Shown in pieces: positions 16,995-25,691 of a stretch of 64,000 nt of DNA. A model generated the notes under the pieces. The model saw nothing but the letters and a program-made list of their open reading frames with translations. It was not told the DNA's origin and ran no database searches. The position numbers and the translations under genes are program-made. The first letter of the stretch is position 1. Each line of letters starts with the position of its first letter. Origin of the DNA: Anaerolinea sp. Its GTDB lineage: Bacteria; Chloroflexota; Anaerolineae; Anaerolineales; Anaerolineaceae. The DNA lies in the NCBI GenBank assembly GCA_020725865.1, contig DYEC01000011.1, positions 124,001 through 188,000 on the forward strand, in the 5' to 3' direction.

Positions 16995-19055
16995 TCAAGG
17001 GGTTGTAGTGCCTGAGTGACACTGTAATACAGCCTGTAACCTCTGTATGGCTTCCTGTCGTTCCGGACCGGGCGTGGACTGGCTTTCCAGCCGTTTCCAG
17101 AGGGTGCATAGGGCAGGTTCGAGGTTTTCGGTTTTCTCCAGTGCCTGACGGCTGAGCGTCTCCGCCATGGGCAAATTTCCCAGTTGTGCGTAGGCTTCCA
17201 CAAACGGCAACAGTTCAACACCGTTTTGTGGGCTGTATCCTGCACTGGTCGCCGCGTCCCACAGGCGGATCACTTCTTCCCAGTCGCCGAGCTGGCGCGC
17301 CAGATCAGCTTTCTCAAAAAAGTAACACCAGTCAGGCGACAGTTCGCTGCCAAATAGCGCCGTCGGCGGCTGATGCACGCTGGTAGCGAGGATCTGTCTG
17401 GTGTTGGAGAGCGCAGAGAGCTTATTTTCGTTATCTATCGGCGGCGCTTGCAAGTAAATCTCATCCATTACGCGCAGACAGCCGCGCGCAGGGTTGAATG
17501 CCACCACCACGCTCTGGCTGGTGCTGCCTTTAAAAGTGAGGTTGCGGAACTGGTCTTCAATCGGCAGCTCCTTTTCGTTGCCCGGCAGGCGTTTGCTGCC
17601 CAGCTCGCGCAGACCATTGATAAACCAGTAGGGCATCTCAGCAGTACGCTGTTCGGGAGCGTAGATGACATTGAGCGCCAGTCCCAACGAGTACCCTGCT
17701 ACGTAGTTCATCGGGATGGATGGTCCAATGACGGCTGTGCCGGGCTGAAGCGCTGGGGCGCGCCAGCTCAACTGCCAGTAGTAGGCGCGTTGCAGCTCCC
17801 AGTGCAAACGGAATTTGTTGGCAATCTGGATATGATAAGCCGCAGAGAGACCCGTTAGCGCCGCCAGCAGAATAGTTTTGCGATTGGGGTTTCCGCCAAA
17901 CCAGTCCACCAATGCCACAGCCAAGATGCTGGCACCCAGCATTGGCGCCAGCGCAAAGCGGTCAGACCATGACCCGACAATGATCGAGCGGTCGGTCAGC
18001 CAGATGGGCAAACCGCCGAAAAGAATGCCCAACGCGCCGAGCAATACCGCTTGAGGCAGAAAGCGGTTTTGTCCCTGTGTTTCGGGTAAAGTGGCATCTG
18101 GAGATGTGCAACGTAACGTCCAAAAGAGCATCGCCGCCAGCAGTGCGCCAACCCCCACAGCAAAGAGAAAGCTTTTTGCCTGCAGTTCAATTTCTTCGGG
18201 TAGAAAAGTGTTGGTCCATGCAAAAACGGTTAGATGCAGAAAATCACGCAAGGCAATCTGCGCCAGCGCAAGCAGCGCCGCAAAAGGCGACTTGAGCATT
18301 TGCAGGATAAGAGAAGGTGTATTGGCTTCGGCATGGTAGCTGATCTGTGGGAAATAAACGAAACGCCAGACGGCAAAAATTACCAGAACCGCCCCATACG
18401 GCAGCCACAAACGCAGGATACGACTAAGACGAGCGAACAGTTTCTCGCCATTTGAAGAAGTCATCCACCACAAAATCAATGGGCGCAGCAATTCGAGTCC
18501 GATGAAATACTCCATGCTCATCACGTGCAGAAGCGTCAGCAGCCATGAAAGCGGCATCAGCCAGCGCATGAGCTGCGGCTTGCGCACTGCCCAGATCATC
18601 GCCGCCAGCGAGAAGGTAAAAAGGGCATAGGTGATAAAGTGCGCGCTATATGTGTATGCAACCTGTTGCTGCAAAAAGGCGGGAGAAATTGCCAACAGCA
18701 ATGACATCCAGCGTACCTGCCAGCGTGCGCCGCGCCACAATTCGCGCAGTGCCAGATAAAAGCCCAGCACACTCACCCAGCGCACCGCCAGCGTCAGGAT
18801 ATGAGCAGCCAGCGGTGACTGTACGACCAGATGGGTCACCAGCCAGTAAATCCACGCCACAAACGGACGATCGCTAAGAAAATGTTCCCAGTACAATCGG
18901 AAATTATCCGTCTGTGCCAGATAGACCATCTGCCAGTCATCCCAGTAAAACCCAACACGGGTGATTTGCAAACCGAAGGCGGTCAACAATGCCAACCCGA
19001 GCAGAATCAAAAAGCCCGTTTCTCCCTCCAGCCAGCCGTGAAGTTTCTTAATCAT
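16995..19055 (-). CDS. Polytopic GT-C-like membrane protein, paralogue 2
   Basis: Integral membrane protein of 686 residues, probably a lipid-sugar-dependent glycosyltransferase or relative (GT-C fold). It has many transmembrane segments over about residues 15-410. An acidic motif FYWDDW at about residue 32 sits in the first external loop, where GT-C enzymes keep a catalytic acidic residue. A soluble C-terminal part follows and ends in a TPR-like helical region. It overlaps its upstream neighbour by 4 bp, and the two proteins align along their length, including WDDW, LSDRPF and WYYF/WCYFFEKADLARQ-like segments. Acceptor and donor are unknown. Confidence 0.6.
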   Translation of the reverse strand: MIKKLHGWLEGETGFLILLGLALLTAFGLQITRVGFYWDDWQMVYLAQTDNFRLYWEHFLSDRPFVAWIYWLVTHLVVQSPLAAHILTLAVRWVSVLGFYLALRELWRGARWQVRWMSLLLAISPAFLQQQVAYTYSAHFITYALFTFSLAAMIWAVRKPQLMRWLMPLSWLLTLLHVMSMEYFIGLELLRPLILWWMTSSNGEKLFARLSRILRLWLPYGAVLVIFAVWRFVYFPQISYHAEANTPSLILQMLKSPFAALLALAQIALRDFLHLTVFAWTNTFLPEEIELQAKSFLFAVGVGALLAAMLFWTLRCTSPDATLPETQGQNRFLPQAVLLGALGILFGGLPIWLTDRSIIVGSWSDRFALAPMLGASILAVALVDWFGGNPNRKTILLAALTGLSAAYHIQIANKFRLHWELQRAYYWQLSWRAPALQPGTAVIGPSIPMNYVAGYSLGLALNVIYAPEQRTAEMPYWFINGLRELGSKRLPGNEKELPIEDQFRNLTFKGSTSQSVVVAFNPARGCLRVMDEIYLQAPPIDNENKLSALSNTRQILATSVHQPPTALFGSELSPDWCYFFEKADLARQLGDWEEVIRLWDAATSAGYSPQNGVELLPFVEAYAQLGNLPMAETLSRQALEKTENLEPALCTLWKRLESQSTPGPERQEAIQRLQAVLQCHSGTTTP

Positions 19056-21154
19056 TCAGCATCCTTATCAAGAAAGATTTCGGTGCACTTCAAAACAGAG
19101 CGAACCTCCGTCAGCGCCGCAGCCCGCTGCGGGCTATCAGGTGTTTGCGCCTCTAGCCGCCGCCAGACATCACAGAAGAACGGCGGCAGCTTGGGAGAGG
19201 TGCCCGCAGCCTTCAGGGTACGCTCTAAGGCCGTTTCCCACTCCCCAAGATGAGCATCTGCCTCAATGAACGGTAACCATTCCGTCCCGTTGCGCGGCGC
19301 AAACCCTCGAGCGGCGGCTTCCTCGCCCAGTTTCCGCACGCTCTGCCAGTCCTGCATCTGACGTGCCAGATCGGCTTTTTCGTAGTAGTAACACCAGTCA
19401 TGCGGCGGCTCTTTGCCAAAGATGCGTTCCAGCGTTTTTAAGTCAGCCGTCTGCCCGCCGCCAATGCGTTCAGGATGGGAAATCTTGTATAGCATCTGCT
19501 CCAGCTCATCCACCGGATAATCCGAAAGCGACGGTGCTCCCTGATAGACCGGATCAAGCACGCGCAGACACCCACGCGCCGCGTTGAAGTTTACCGCCAC
19601 GCTGGTTGCAGTGCTACCTGCAAATTCGATGTTGCGGATACCATCTTTGATCTGTTCATCGGCAGCAACATTCATCAACGCTTCTGCACCCCATTTGCGC
19701 GAGGCGTTGACAAACCAGTAAGGCGGCTGCTGCGGGTCTTGTGGCGAGGCGTAAATCGTGTTAAGCGCAAAACTCAATGAGTAATCGGCAACGTAACTGA
19801 AAGGCAGCTCCGGTGCAAGCAGCGCCGTGCCGCGTTCGAGCGCAGGAACACGCCATACAAGCTGCCAGAAATAACTGCGTTGTTGTTCCCAGTGCAAATG
19901 GAATTTGTAAATCGTGCGTGTGTGAGCGGCGACCGCCAACAGTAAAAACACGCTCAGAAACAATGCCTTGCGTAACGGGCGCTCACCCAGCCATTCGACA
20001 ATCCCCACCAAAAGCATCACTGCTCCAAACATCATCGCCAGACTGAAACGGTCTGACCACATGCCCACAATCACCTGACGGTTGGTCAGCCAGACCGGCA
20101 ACCCGCCCAGCAGGACACCCAACACACCCAGAGTAATGCTCTGATGGGCAAACGACTGGCCAGTATGGGAATCGGCTGGTTCACCCGCCGAATGCCCCGC
20201 TCCCCACACACATAAAGCCGCCACAGCCAGCCCAACCGCCCAGCCGACCCAGGTCATGGTAGCATTCAGCAACAGTGTTTCAGGCGCAATGGTATTCGTC
20301 CAGGCAAAGAGCGCAACCTGCACAGAATCCTGTAGCGCAATTTGCGCCAGCCGTAGCGCAGCTGTAAAAGGTGCACTGCGCGCCAGCTCAAGAAGCTGAG
20401 GCGCGTTCGGGTCTTCACCATTAAGCAACTGAGGATACCAGAGTAAACGGTACGCCAGAAATACCCCCAGCACCGCCAAATACGGCAGCCAGTGTTTTAG
20501 CACTTTGCCAGCAGTCTGAACAGGCTTCCCGCCAGCCTGATGCAGGATGATCCAGAGCAAAAAGGGGCGGAGTAACTCCAGCCCGGCAAAGTATTCCATT
20601 GTCATTAGATGCAACAGCGTCATTAATAGTGCCGGCAGGGTAAGCCGCCAGGCAAAGCCCGGTTGTCTTGCCGCCCGTACCATCAGCGCCAGCGAGCCGG
20701 TAAAAAGCGCACAGGTGATGAAGTGCTGTGAATAAGCCACGGCAACCGGCTGCTGAGTGAAACCGGGGTAAACCGCCAGCAGCAGCCCCATCCACTGCAC
20801 AGCACGAGTCTGTTCCCGCCAGATGCCGCACAGCGCCCAGACGAAACCCAGCACACTCAACCAGCGCACCAGTAAGGTGAAAAGATGCCATGGTAACGGC
20901 GAGATGCCCAGCACGGGCATGGTCAGGATGTATGTCCAAACAGAAAATGGGCGGTCGCTGAGGAAATAGCGCCAGTAAACTCCTGCATCGCCAAAGCGGG
21001 AAAGATAAACCGCCTGCCAGTCGTCCCAGAAAAATCCCAGCCGAGGCATCTGCAAGCCGTAGGTGAGCGCCATCACCGCCAGCAGTAACAGGGGATAGAA
21101 CCAGCCCCTTAAACGAAGAAACCCAAGTTTTTGGGGTAAACGAAAAATTTCCAC
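19052..21154 (-). CDS. Polytopic GT-C-like membrane protein, paralogue 1
   Basis: Membrane protein of 700 residues and tandem paralogue of the gene downstream of it. Shared features are a hydrophobic N-terminus, FFWDDWQAVYL in the first extracytoplasmic loop, RYFLSDRPF soon after, about ten hydrophobic segments, and a conserved soluble C-terminal region with WCYYYEKADLARQMQDW. GT-C glycosyltransferases use polyprenyl-linked sugars on the outside of the membrane; assignment to that group is by fold-like features only. It is transcribed first of the pair and is divergent from the methyltransferase-like gene. Confidence 0.6.
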   Translation of the reverse strand: MEIFRLPQKLGFLRLRGWFYPLLLLAVMALTYGLQMPRLGFFWDDWQAVYLSRFGDAGVYWRYFLSDRPFSVWTYILTMPVLGISPLPWHLFTLLVRWLSVLGFVWALCGIWREQTRAVQWMGLLLAVYPGFTQQPVAVAYSQHFITCALFTGSLALMVRAARQPGFAWRLTLPALLMTLLHLMTMEYFAGLELLRPFLLWIILHQAGGKPVQTAGKVLKHWLPYLAVLGVFLAYRLLWYPQLLNGEDPNAPQLLELARSAPFTAALRLAQIALQDSVQVALFAWTNTIAPETLLLNATMTWVGWAVGLAVAALCVWGAGHSAGEPADSHTGQSFAHQSITLGVLGVLLGGLPVWLTNRQVIVGMWSDRFSLAMMFGAVMLLVGIVEWLGERPLRKALFLSVFLLLAVAAHTRTIYKFHLHWEQQRSYFWQLVWRVPALERGTALLAPELPFSYVADYSLSFALNTIYASPQDPQQPPYWFVNASRKWGAEALMNVAADEQIKDGIRNIEFAGSTATSVAVNFNAARGCLRVLDPVYQGAPSLSDYPVDELEQMLYKISHPERIGGGQTADLKTLERIFGKEPPHDWCYYYEKADLARQMQDWQSVRKLGEEAAARGFAPRNGTEWLPFIEADAHLGEWETALERTLKAAGTSPKLPPFFCDVWRRLEAQTPDSPQRAAALTEVRSVLKCTEIFLDKDAE

Positions 21155-21218
21155 ATGCGCCTCAATGTCAGCTAAAATTATACTTGTTTTCAGATTAACT
21201 TTATGTACGGGAGATTGT

Positions 21219-21836
21219 ATGTCTGAGACAGGGGCAGGCTGGATTCTGCTGTCGCTGGCAGTTTGGGGAGCAATTCACTCACTGCTGGCTTCACTGTGGT
21301 TCAAGGATTTGGTTCGGCGGTGGTCCGCAATGCTGTACGAAAGAGGATACCGCCTTTTCTTCAACATTTTTGCCATTACCAGCTTTTTGCCCGTTTTGGT
21401 GCTGGTGGCATTGTTGCCGGACAGGCTTATTTACTCCATTCCCATGCCCTGGTCGCTGTTGACCCTGGGGGTGCAGGGGTTGGCACTGGTTGGGTTGGCT
21501 TACGGCGTATCCCAAACAGGGATGATGAACTTTCTGGGACTGGAACAACTACTTGACCCGCAATCAGCCGTCCGGCAGCGCCCGCTGGTAACAGACGGGT
21601 TATACCGCTATGTGCGCCATCCGCTGTACTTCTTTGGGCTGCTGTTGATCTGGCTGGTGCCGCGCATGAGCTGGAACTGGTTGGCTTTTTCCATTGGCGC
21701 CACCCTGTATCTGACCATTGGCACAATCTTTGAGGAGCGCAAGCTGCGGCAGGAATTTGGCGAAGCCTATGAAGAATACCGCCGACGCACGCCTATGCTC
21801 ATCCCGCGCTTGAAACCCCCCAAAGGAATTGATTAA
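21219..21836 (+). CDS. Isoprenylcysteine-carboxyl-methyltransferase-like membrane protein
   Basis: Membrane protein of 205 residues from the ICMT/PEMT/NnrU-like group. The C-terminal signature DGLYRYVRHPLYFFGLLL, then EERKLRQEFGEAYEEYRRR, binds S-adenosylmethionine in characterised relatives. Four to five transmembrane segments precede it. I chose ATG 21219 because CGGGAGA stands just before it; an upstream ATG at 21165 in the same frame lacks such a site. It is the first gene of a plus-strand group continuing into comEC 8 bp later. The methylated substrate is unknown. Confidence 0.75.
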   Translation: MSETGAGWILLSLAVWGAIHSLLASLWFKDLVRRWSAMLYERGYRLFFNIFAITSFLPVLVLVALLPDRLIYSIPMPWSLLTLGVQGLALVGLAYGVSQTGMMNFLGLEQLLDPQSAVRQRPLVTDGLYRYVRHPLYFFGLLLIWLVPRMSWNWLAFSIGATLYLTIGTIFEERKLRQEFGEAYEEYRRRTPMLIPRLKPPKGID

Positions 21837-21844
21837 GGGTTGCC

Positions 21845-24127
21845 ATGCCGCTGCTTTGGCTGTCATTGGCTTTTTTGCTGGGGGTGGTGCTGGCTGATGC
21901 ACTGGTATTTTCCCTATGGCTCTGGCTGGGGCTGACAATTGTGTTTGTGCTGCTGGCAGTTTTTGATCACCGACTGCGCAACCGGCTGACCCTGCTGGCA
22001 CTTTGGCGCAGATGCAGCCCGCTGCCTCTGGGGGTCATTCTGGCAACGCTGGCTTTCGGTGGGCTGCGCTATCAGATGGCTCTGCCAGTTTTCACACCGG
22101 CAGATTTGGCTTGGTTCAATGAAAAAGGCTTCGTGCGATTGGGCGGGCTTGTGGAAGCGGCAGATACTCGCGAGACCGTGACACTGTTGCGAGTACGGGC
22201 ACAGACCCTGACCCTTCTGGATGACCCTGCGGCGCAAATACAACCGGTAAAAGGCAACTTGCAGGTGATGCTGCCGGCAGGTAGTGAATGGCGTTACGGC
22301 GATCTGGTGGAACTAACCGGCAGATTGGAAATACCACCGGAGAATGAGGATTTTTCTTATCGTGAGTATCTGGCGCGTCGTGAGGTGTATTCTTATATGG
22401 GGTTCCCGCGGGCACGGCTGCTCGCCCATGATCGAGGCAATCCCCTGCTGGCAGCAATCGACACTTTTCGACAACAGGCATACCACGTAGCTAAGCAATT
22501 ATTCGCCCAGCCTGAAGCTGGACTATTGGCAGGTATCCTGCTGGGCATTGAAAATGACATTCCCAGAGAATTGCAGGATGCCTTCCGGGATACCGGCACC
22601 AGCCACATCATCGCCATTTCCGGTTTCAACATCAGCATTCTGGCAGGGCTGGTTGCTCTCGTTGCCGGGCGTTTGTTCCCCAACCGCTGGGTGGCATTGG
22701 GAGCGGCGGTTGCCGGTATTACTTTCTATACTCTGCTGGTCGGCGCGCAGGCTTCAGTGGTGCGGGCGGCAATTATGGGCAGCATGGGGCTGCTTGGGCG
22801 GCTGCTCGGGCGACGTCAGGCAGGGGCGAACAGTCTGGCGTTCACAGCCGCGCTGATGACCCTGTTCAACCCACAGTTGCCCTGGGATGTCAGCTTTCAA
22901 CTTTCCTTCACGGCAACGCTGGGGTTGGTGCTGTATGCCGAGCCATTGCAGGATGGGCTGAACCGCCTGCTGGCGCAGCGGATTGACTCGAATCTGGCAC
23001 GACGCATTTCGTTACCCATCAGCGAATATTTCTTGTTTACGCTGGCAGCACAGGTCACCACCCTGCCGGTGATCCTGTATCATTTTCACCGCCTTTCATT
23101 GACGGCGCTGGTGGCAAACCCATTGATTTTGCCGCCGCAGCCGCTGGTGATGATTCTGGGCGGTGTGGCGGTGCTGGCAGGGATTGTGTTCCTCCCTTTG
23201 GGGAAGTTGCTGGGACTGCTGGCATGGGCGCCGGCCGCTTATACGGTGCGTACCGTAGAATGGCTGGCGCGTATCCCACGGGGAGCGCACACGCTGGGCG
23301 AGTTCAGCTTAGGCTGGGTGATTTTATTCTATGCGGTAATGCTTGGTGTGACCCTCTGGCATCGCCCAATCTGGGCGGTGCGGCGAAAACTCACGCCCTG
23401 GGCGCTGATGGGTGGGGTTGGCTTGCTGGCGGCGGGCGTCTGGTCGCTGGCGCTTTCTGCGCCGGATGGCAGACTGCATCTCACTGTGTTGAATGTTCCC
23501 GATGGTCCAGCGGTGCTGGTCGAATCACCTTCCGGCAGGACAGTTTTAATTGGCGGTAGCTCCAGCGCCAATGCGCTGGGCAGTGCGCTGGCGCGCCGTC
23601 TGCCGTTGCTGGGTCAGAATCTGGATGCACTGATCATCCCCTCTAAGGCGGCGAGTTCAATGAAAGCATTGCCGGGCGTCATTGAACGTTTTTCACCGCA
23701 GATGGTGCTGTGGACAGAGGAGAAGGCAGGCAGCGCCGCGGCGCGCAATGTGGTTCGGGCGTTGGAAAAACAAAACCACACAACGCAGATGTTGCAAAGC
23801 GGTCAGAGGCTGCAATTGGATGAAAAAGTCACATTACATGTTCTGGGCGTTTCGTCAAAAACCGTAGGGTTACTGCTGGAATATGGCGCATTCACTGCGC
23901 TGTTTCCGGGAGAGTCACAGGGAGCAGAATTGCCACAGGGTACCAGTGTACTTGTCCTAATGCAAAAAGTTGTACCATCGGATGGGCACATAATGCCGAG
24001 CGCGCAGGCCATCATCAACTGCACTGTGTCAGAGATAGAAGCCCCCAATGGTGTGATGTGTTCACCCGCTGGCTGGGTGGAGGTGATCACCGATGGACAT
24101 CAGATGTGGGTGAGTCGGGGAGAGTAA
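21845..24127 (+). CDS. comEC: ComEC/Rec2-type DNA uptake channel
   Basis: Polytopic membrane protein of 760 residues forming the channel that brings single-stranded DNA into the cytoplasm in natural transformation. An N-terminal DUF4131/OB-like region (about 40-200) is followed by the competence domain (about 215-520) with GTSHIIAISGFNISIL and GAQASVVRAAIMG. The C-terminal 200 residues correspond to the metallo-beta-lactamase-like domain (DGPAVLVESPSGRTVLIGG), but the expected HxHxDH is absent: the segment reads IPSKAASSMKAL. The putative nuclease domain therefore looks inactive. No other competence gene is nearby. Confidence 0.88.
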   Translation: MPLLWLSLAFLLGVVLADALVFSLWLWLGLTIVFVLLAVFDHRLRNRLTLLALWRRCSPLPLGVILATLAFGGLRYQMALPVFTPADLAWFNEKGFVRLGGLVEAADTRETVTLLRVRAQTLTLLDDPAAQIQPVKGNLQVMLPAGSEWRYGDLVELTGRLEIPPENEDFSYREYLARREVYSYMGFPRARLLAHDRGNPLLAAIDTFRQQAYHVAKQLFAQPEAGLLAGILLGIENDIPRELQDAFRDTGTSHIIAISGFNISILAGLVALVAGRLFPNRWVALGAAVAGITFYTLLVGAQASVVRAAIMGSMGLLGRLLGRRQAGANSLAFTAALMTLFNPQLPWDVSFQLSFTATLGLVLYAEPLQDGLNRLLAQRIDSNLARRISLPISEYFLFTLAAQVTTLPVILYHFHRLSLTALVANPLILPPQPLVMILGGVAVLAGIVFLPLGKLLGLLAWAPAAYTVRTVEWLARIPRGAHTLGEFSLGWVILFYAVMLGVTLWHRPIWAVRRKLTPWALMGGVGLLAAGVWSLALSAPDGRLHLTVLNVPDGPAVLVESPSGRTVLIGGSSSANALGSALARRLPLLGQNLDALIIPSKAASSMKALPGVIERFSPQMVLWTEEKAGSAAARNVVRALEKQNHTTQMLQSGQRLQLDEKVTLHVLGVSSKTVGLLLEYGAFTALFPGESQGAELPQGTSVLVLMQKVVPSDGHIMPSAQAIINCTVSEIEAPNGVMCSPAGWVEVITDGHQMWVSRGE

Positions 24128-24132
24128 GGGAA

Positions 24133-24651
24133 ATGGGAACGAAACTGCTTTTAACCGGCGCTCCCGGTTGCGGAAAAACCACTCTGCTACGTAAGGTGTT
24201 GGAGCGATTGCCGGCAGATGCAGCTGGCGGCTTTTACACGCAGGAAATGCGCACAAGTTCCGGGCGGATCGGCTTTGAAATTGTAACTCTCTCTGGTCGG
24301 CGGGCAATCCTGGCACACGTAGATGTCAGGAGCAACTGGCGGGTCGGCAGGTATGGCGTAAATCTGAACGCGATGGATGAGGTAGCAGTGCCTGCGCTGT
24401 TGGAAGCCCAACAGGCGGGGCGTCTGGTGGTCATAGACGAAATCGGCCCGATGGAAGCATTCTCGGCGCGTTTTTGTCAATTGGTGGAGGCGGTTTTGCG
24501 CAGCCCGGCGGACGTGTTCGGGACCGTTGTCCTGCGCCCGACGCCTTTCGGCGACCGGGTGAAGGCGCTGCCGGGAGTAAAGGTCATTCAGGTAACACCG
24601 CAGAATCGGGACGAGCTGGAGGAGAAAATCACCCGCCTGCTTTTGGGGTAA
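24133..24651 (+). CDS. THEP1-type nucleoside-triphosphatase
   Basis: Small P-loop NTPase of 172 residues resembling THEP1/NTPCR proteins, which hydrolyse nucleoside triphosphates. Walker A GAPGCGKTTL lies at residues 9-18. GFYTQEMR follows, then the Walker B/DEIG motif VVIDEIGPME, typical of the family. The start ATG 24133 is 5 bp after the comEC stop with TAAGGG in front. The upstream part of the open frame overlaps comEC and is not used. The physiological substrate of this family is not well settled. Confidence 0.85.
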   Translation: MGTKLLLTGAPGCGKTTLLRKVLERLPADAAGGFYTQEMRTSSGRIGFEIVTLSGRRAILAHVDVRSNWRVGRYGVNLNAMDEVAVPALLEAQQAGRLVVIDEIGPMEAFSARFCQLVEAVLRSPADVFGTVVLRPTPFGDRVKALPGVKVIQVTPQNRDELEEKITRLLLG

Positions 24652-24677
24652 AATGAGCTGCAAAGGAACGTTTGCAG

Positions 24678-25691
24678 ATGACTGGTAACATCCTTCCTCT
24701 GGGTAAATTGCCGGCGGAGGTGCTGGCAGAGATGCTGGCAGGCGCGCCGCTGGACGACGAACGGGTGCTGCTGGGTCCGGGTATCGGGCTGGACTGCGCG
24801 GTGGTTGCGCCTTCAGGCGATTTGCTGGTTTTTAAATCGGACCCGATCACTTTCGCTACCGACAACATTGGCTGGTATGGTGTTCAGGTGGCTGCCAACG
24901 ACATCGTTACCACCGGTGCAACGCCGCGCTGGTATCTGGTAACATTGCTGCTGCCAGAAGGGATGACGGATGCGGCACTGGTAGAGTCCATTCGCCAGCA
25001 GTTATTTGATGCCTGCCGCCAGCAGGGTATTTCGCTAATTGGCGGACACACAGAAATCACTTACGGACTGACGCGCCCGATTCTGGTGGGCACAATGATC
25101 GGTGAGGTGCCGCCGGAGCGGCTGGTGACGCCGCGTGGCGCCCGGCCGGGCGATGTGCTGTTGCTGACCAAAGGGGTGCCGATTGAAGCAACGGCACTGC
25201 TGGCGCGCGAAGTTCCTGAGCGATTAGAGGGTGTTCTGAACGAAGCCGAATTGAAGGAAGCAGCGGCGTTTCTCCATTCGCCCGGCATTAGTATTACCCG
25301 CGATGCGCAAGTTGCTATGCGGGCAGGACGAGTTACTGCTATGCACGACCCGACCGAAGGCGGGCTGGCAGCAGCGCTATGGGAGCTGGCACAGGCAACC
25401 GGATGTTCGCTGCGAGTGGATATTTCGGCTGTGCCGGTACCGCTACTTTCCAGACGCATTTGTGCTGCACTTGGATTAGACCCGCTGAGCGCCATTGCTT
25501 CCGGCGCGTTACTGATGACGGTTGCCGCAGAAGATGCTTTTGCCGTACAAGCGGCCTTGCAGCAAGAGGGCATCGCCTGTGCGCAGATTGGGTATGTAGA
25601 AGAAGGCGAGGCACTGGTCTGGACTACAACAGAGACACTGCTCGTGCGTCCAGAACGGGATGAGATAGCCAGAGTGTTTGAGGCTAACTGA
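24678..25691 (+). CDS. AIR-synthase-related (PurM/HypE-like) protein
   Basis: ATP-binding protein of 337 residues from the PurM/HypE/ThiL/SelD superfamily. Visible signatures are VAANDIVTTGATPRW in the N-terminal half, GGHTEITYG, and the HDPTEGGLAAALWEL motif of the C-terminal ATP domain. The N-terminal segment GPGIGLDCAVV corresponds to the metal/ATP-binding Asp region. It lacks the C-terminal Cys of true HypE and no hyp genes are near, so it is not assigned to hydrogenase maturation. ATG 24678 is preferred; a TTG at 24672 is an alternative. It is convergent with the following gene, overlapping by 8 bp. Confidence 0.78.
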   Translation: MTGNILPLGKLPAEVLAEMLAGAPLDDERVLLGPGIGLDCAVVAPSGDLLVFKSDPITFATDNIGWYGVQVAANDIVTTGATPRWYLVTLLLPEGMTDAALVESIRQQLFDACRQQGISLIGGHTEITYGLTRPILVGTMIGEVPPERLVTPRGARPGDVLLLTKGVPIEATALLAREVPERLEGVLNEAELKEAAAFLHSPGISITRDAQVAMRAGRVTAMHDPTEGGLAAALWELAQATGCSLRVDISAVPVPLLSRRICAALGLDPLSAIASGALLMTVAAEDAFAVQAALQQEGIACAQIGYVEEGEALVWTTTETLLVRPERDEIARVFEAN

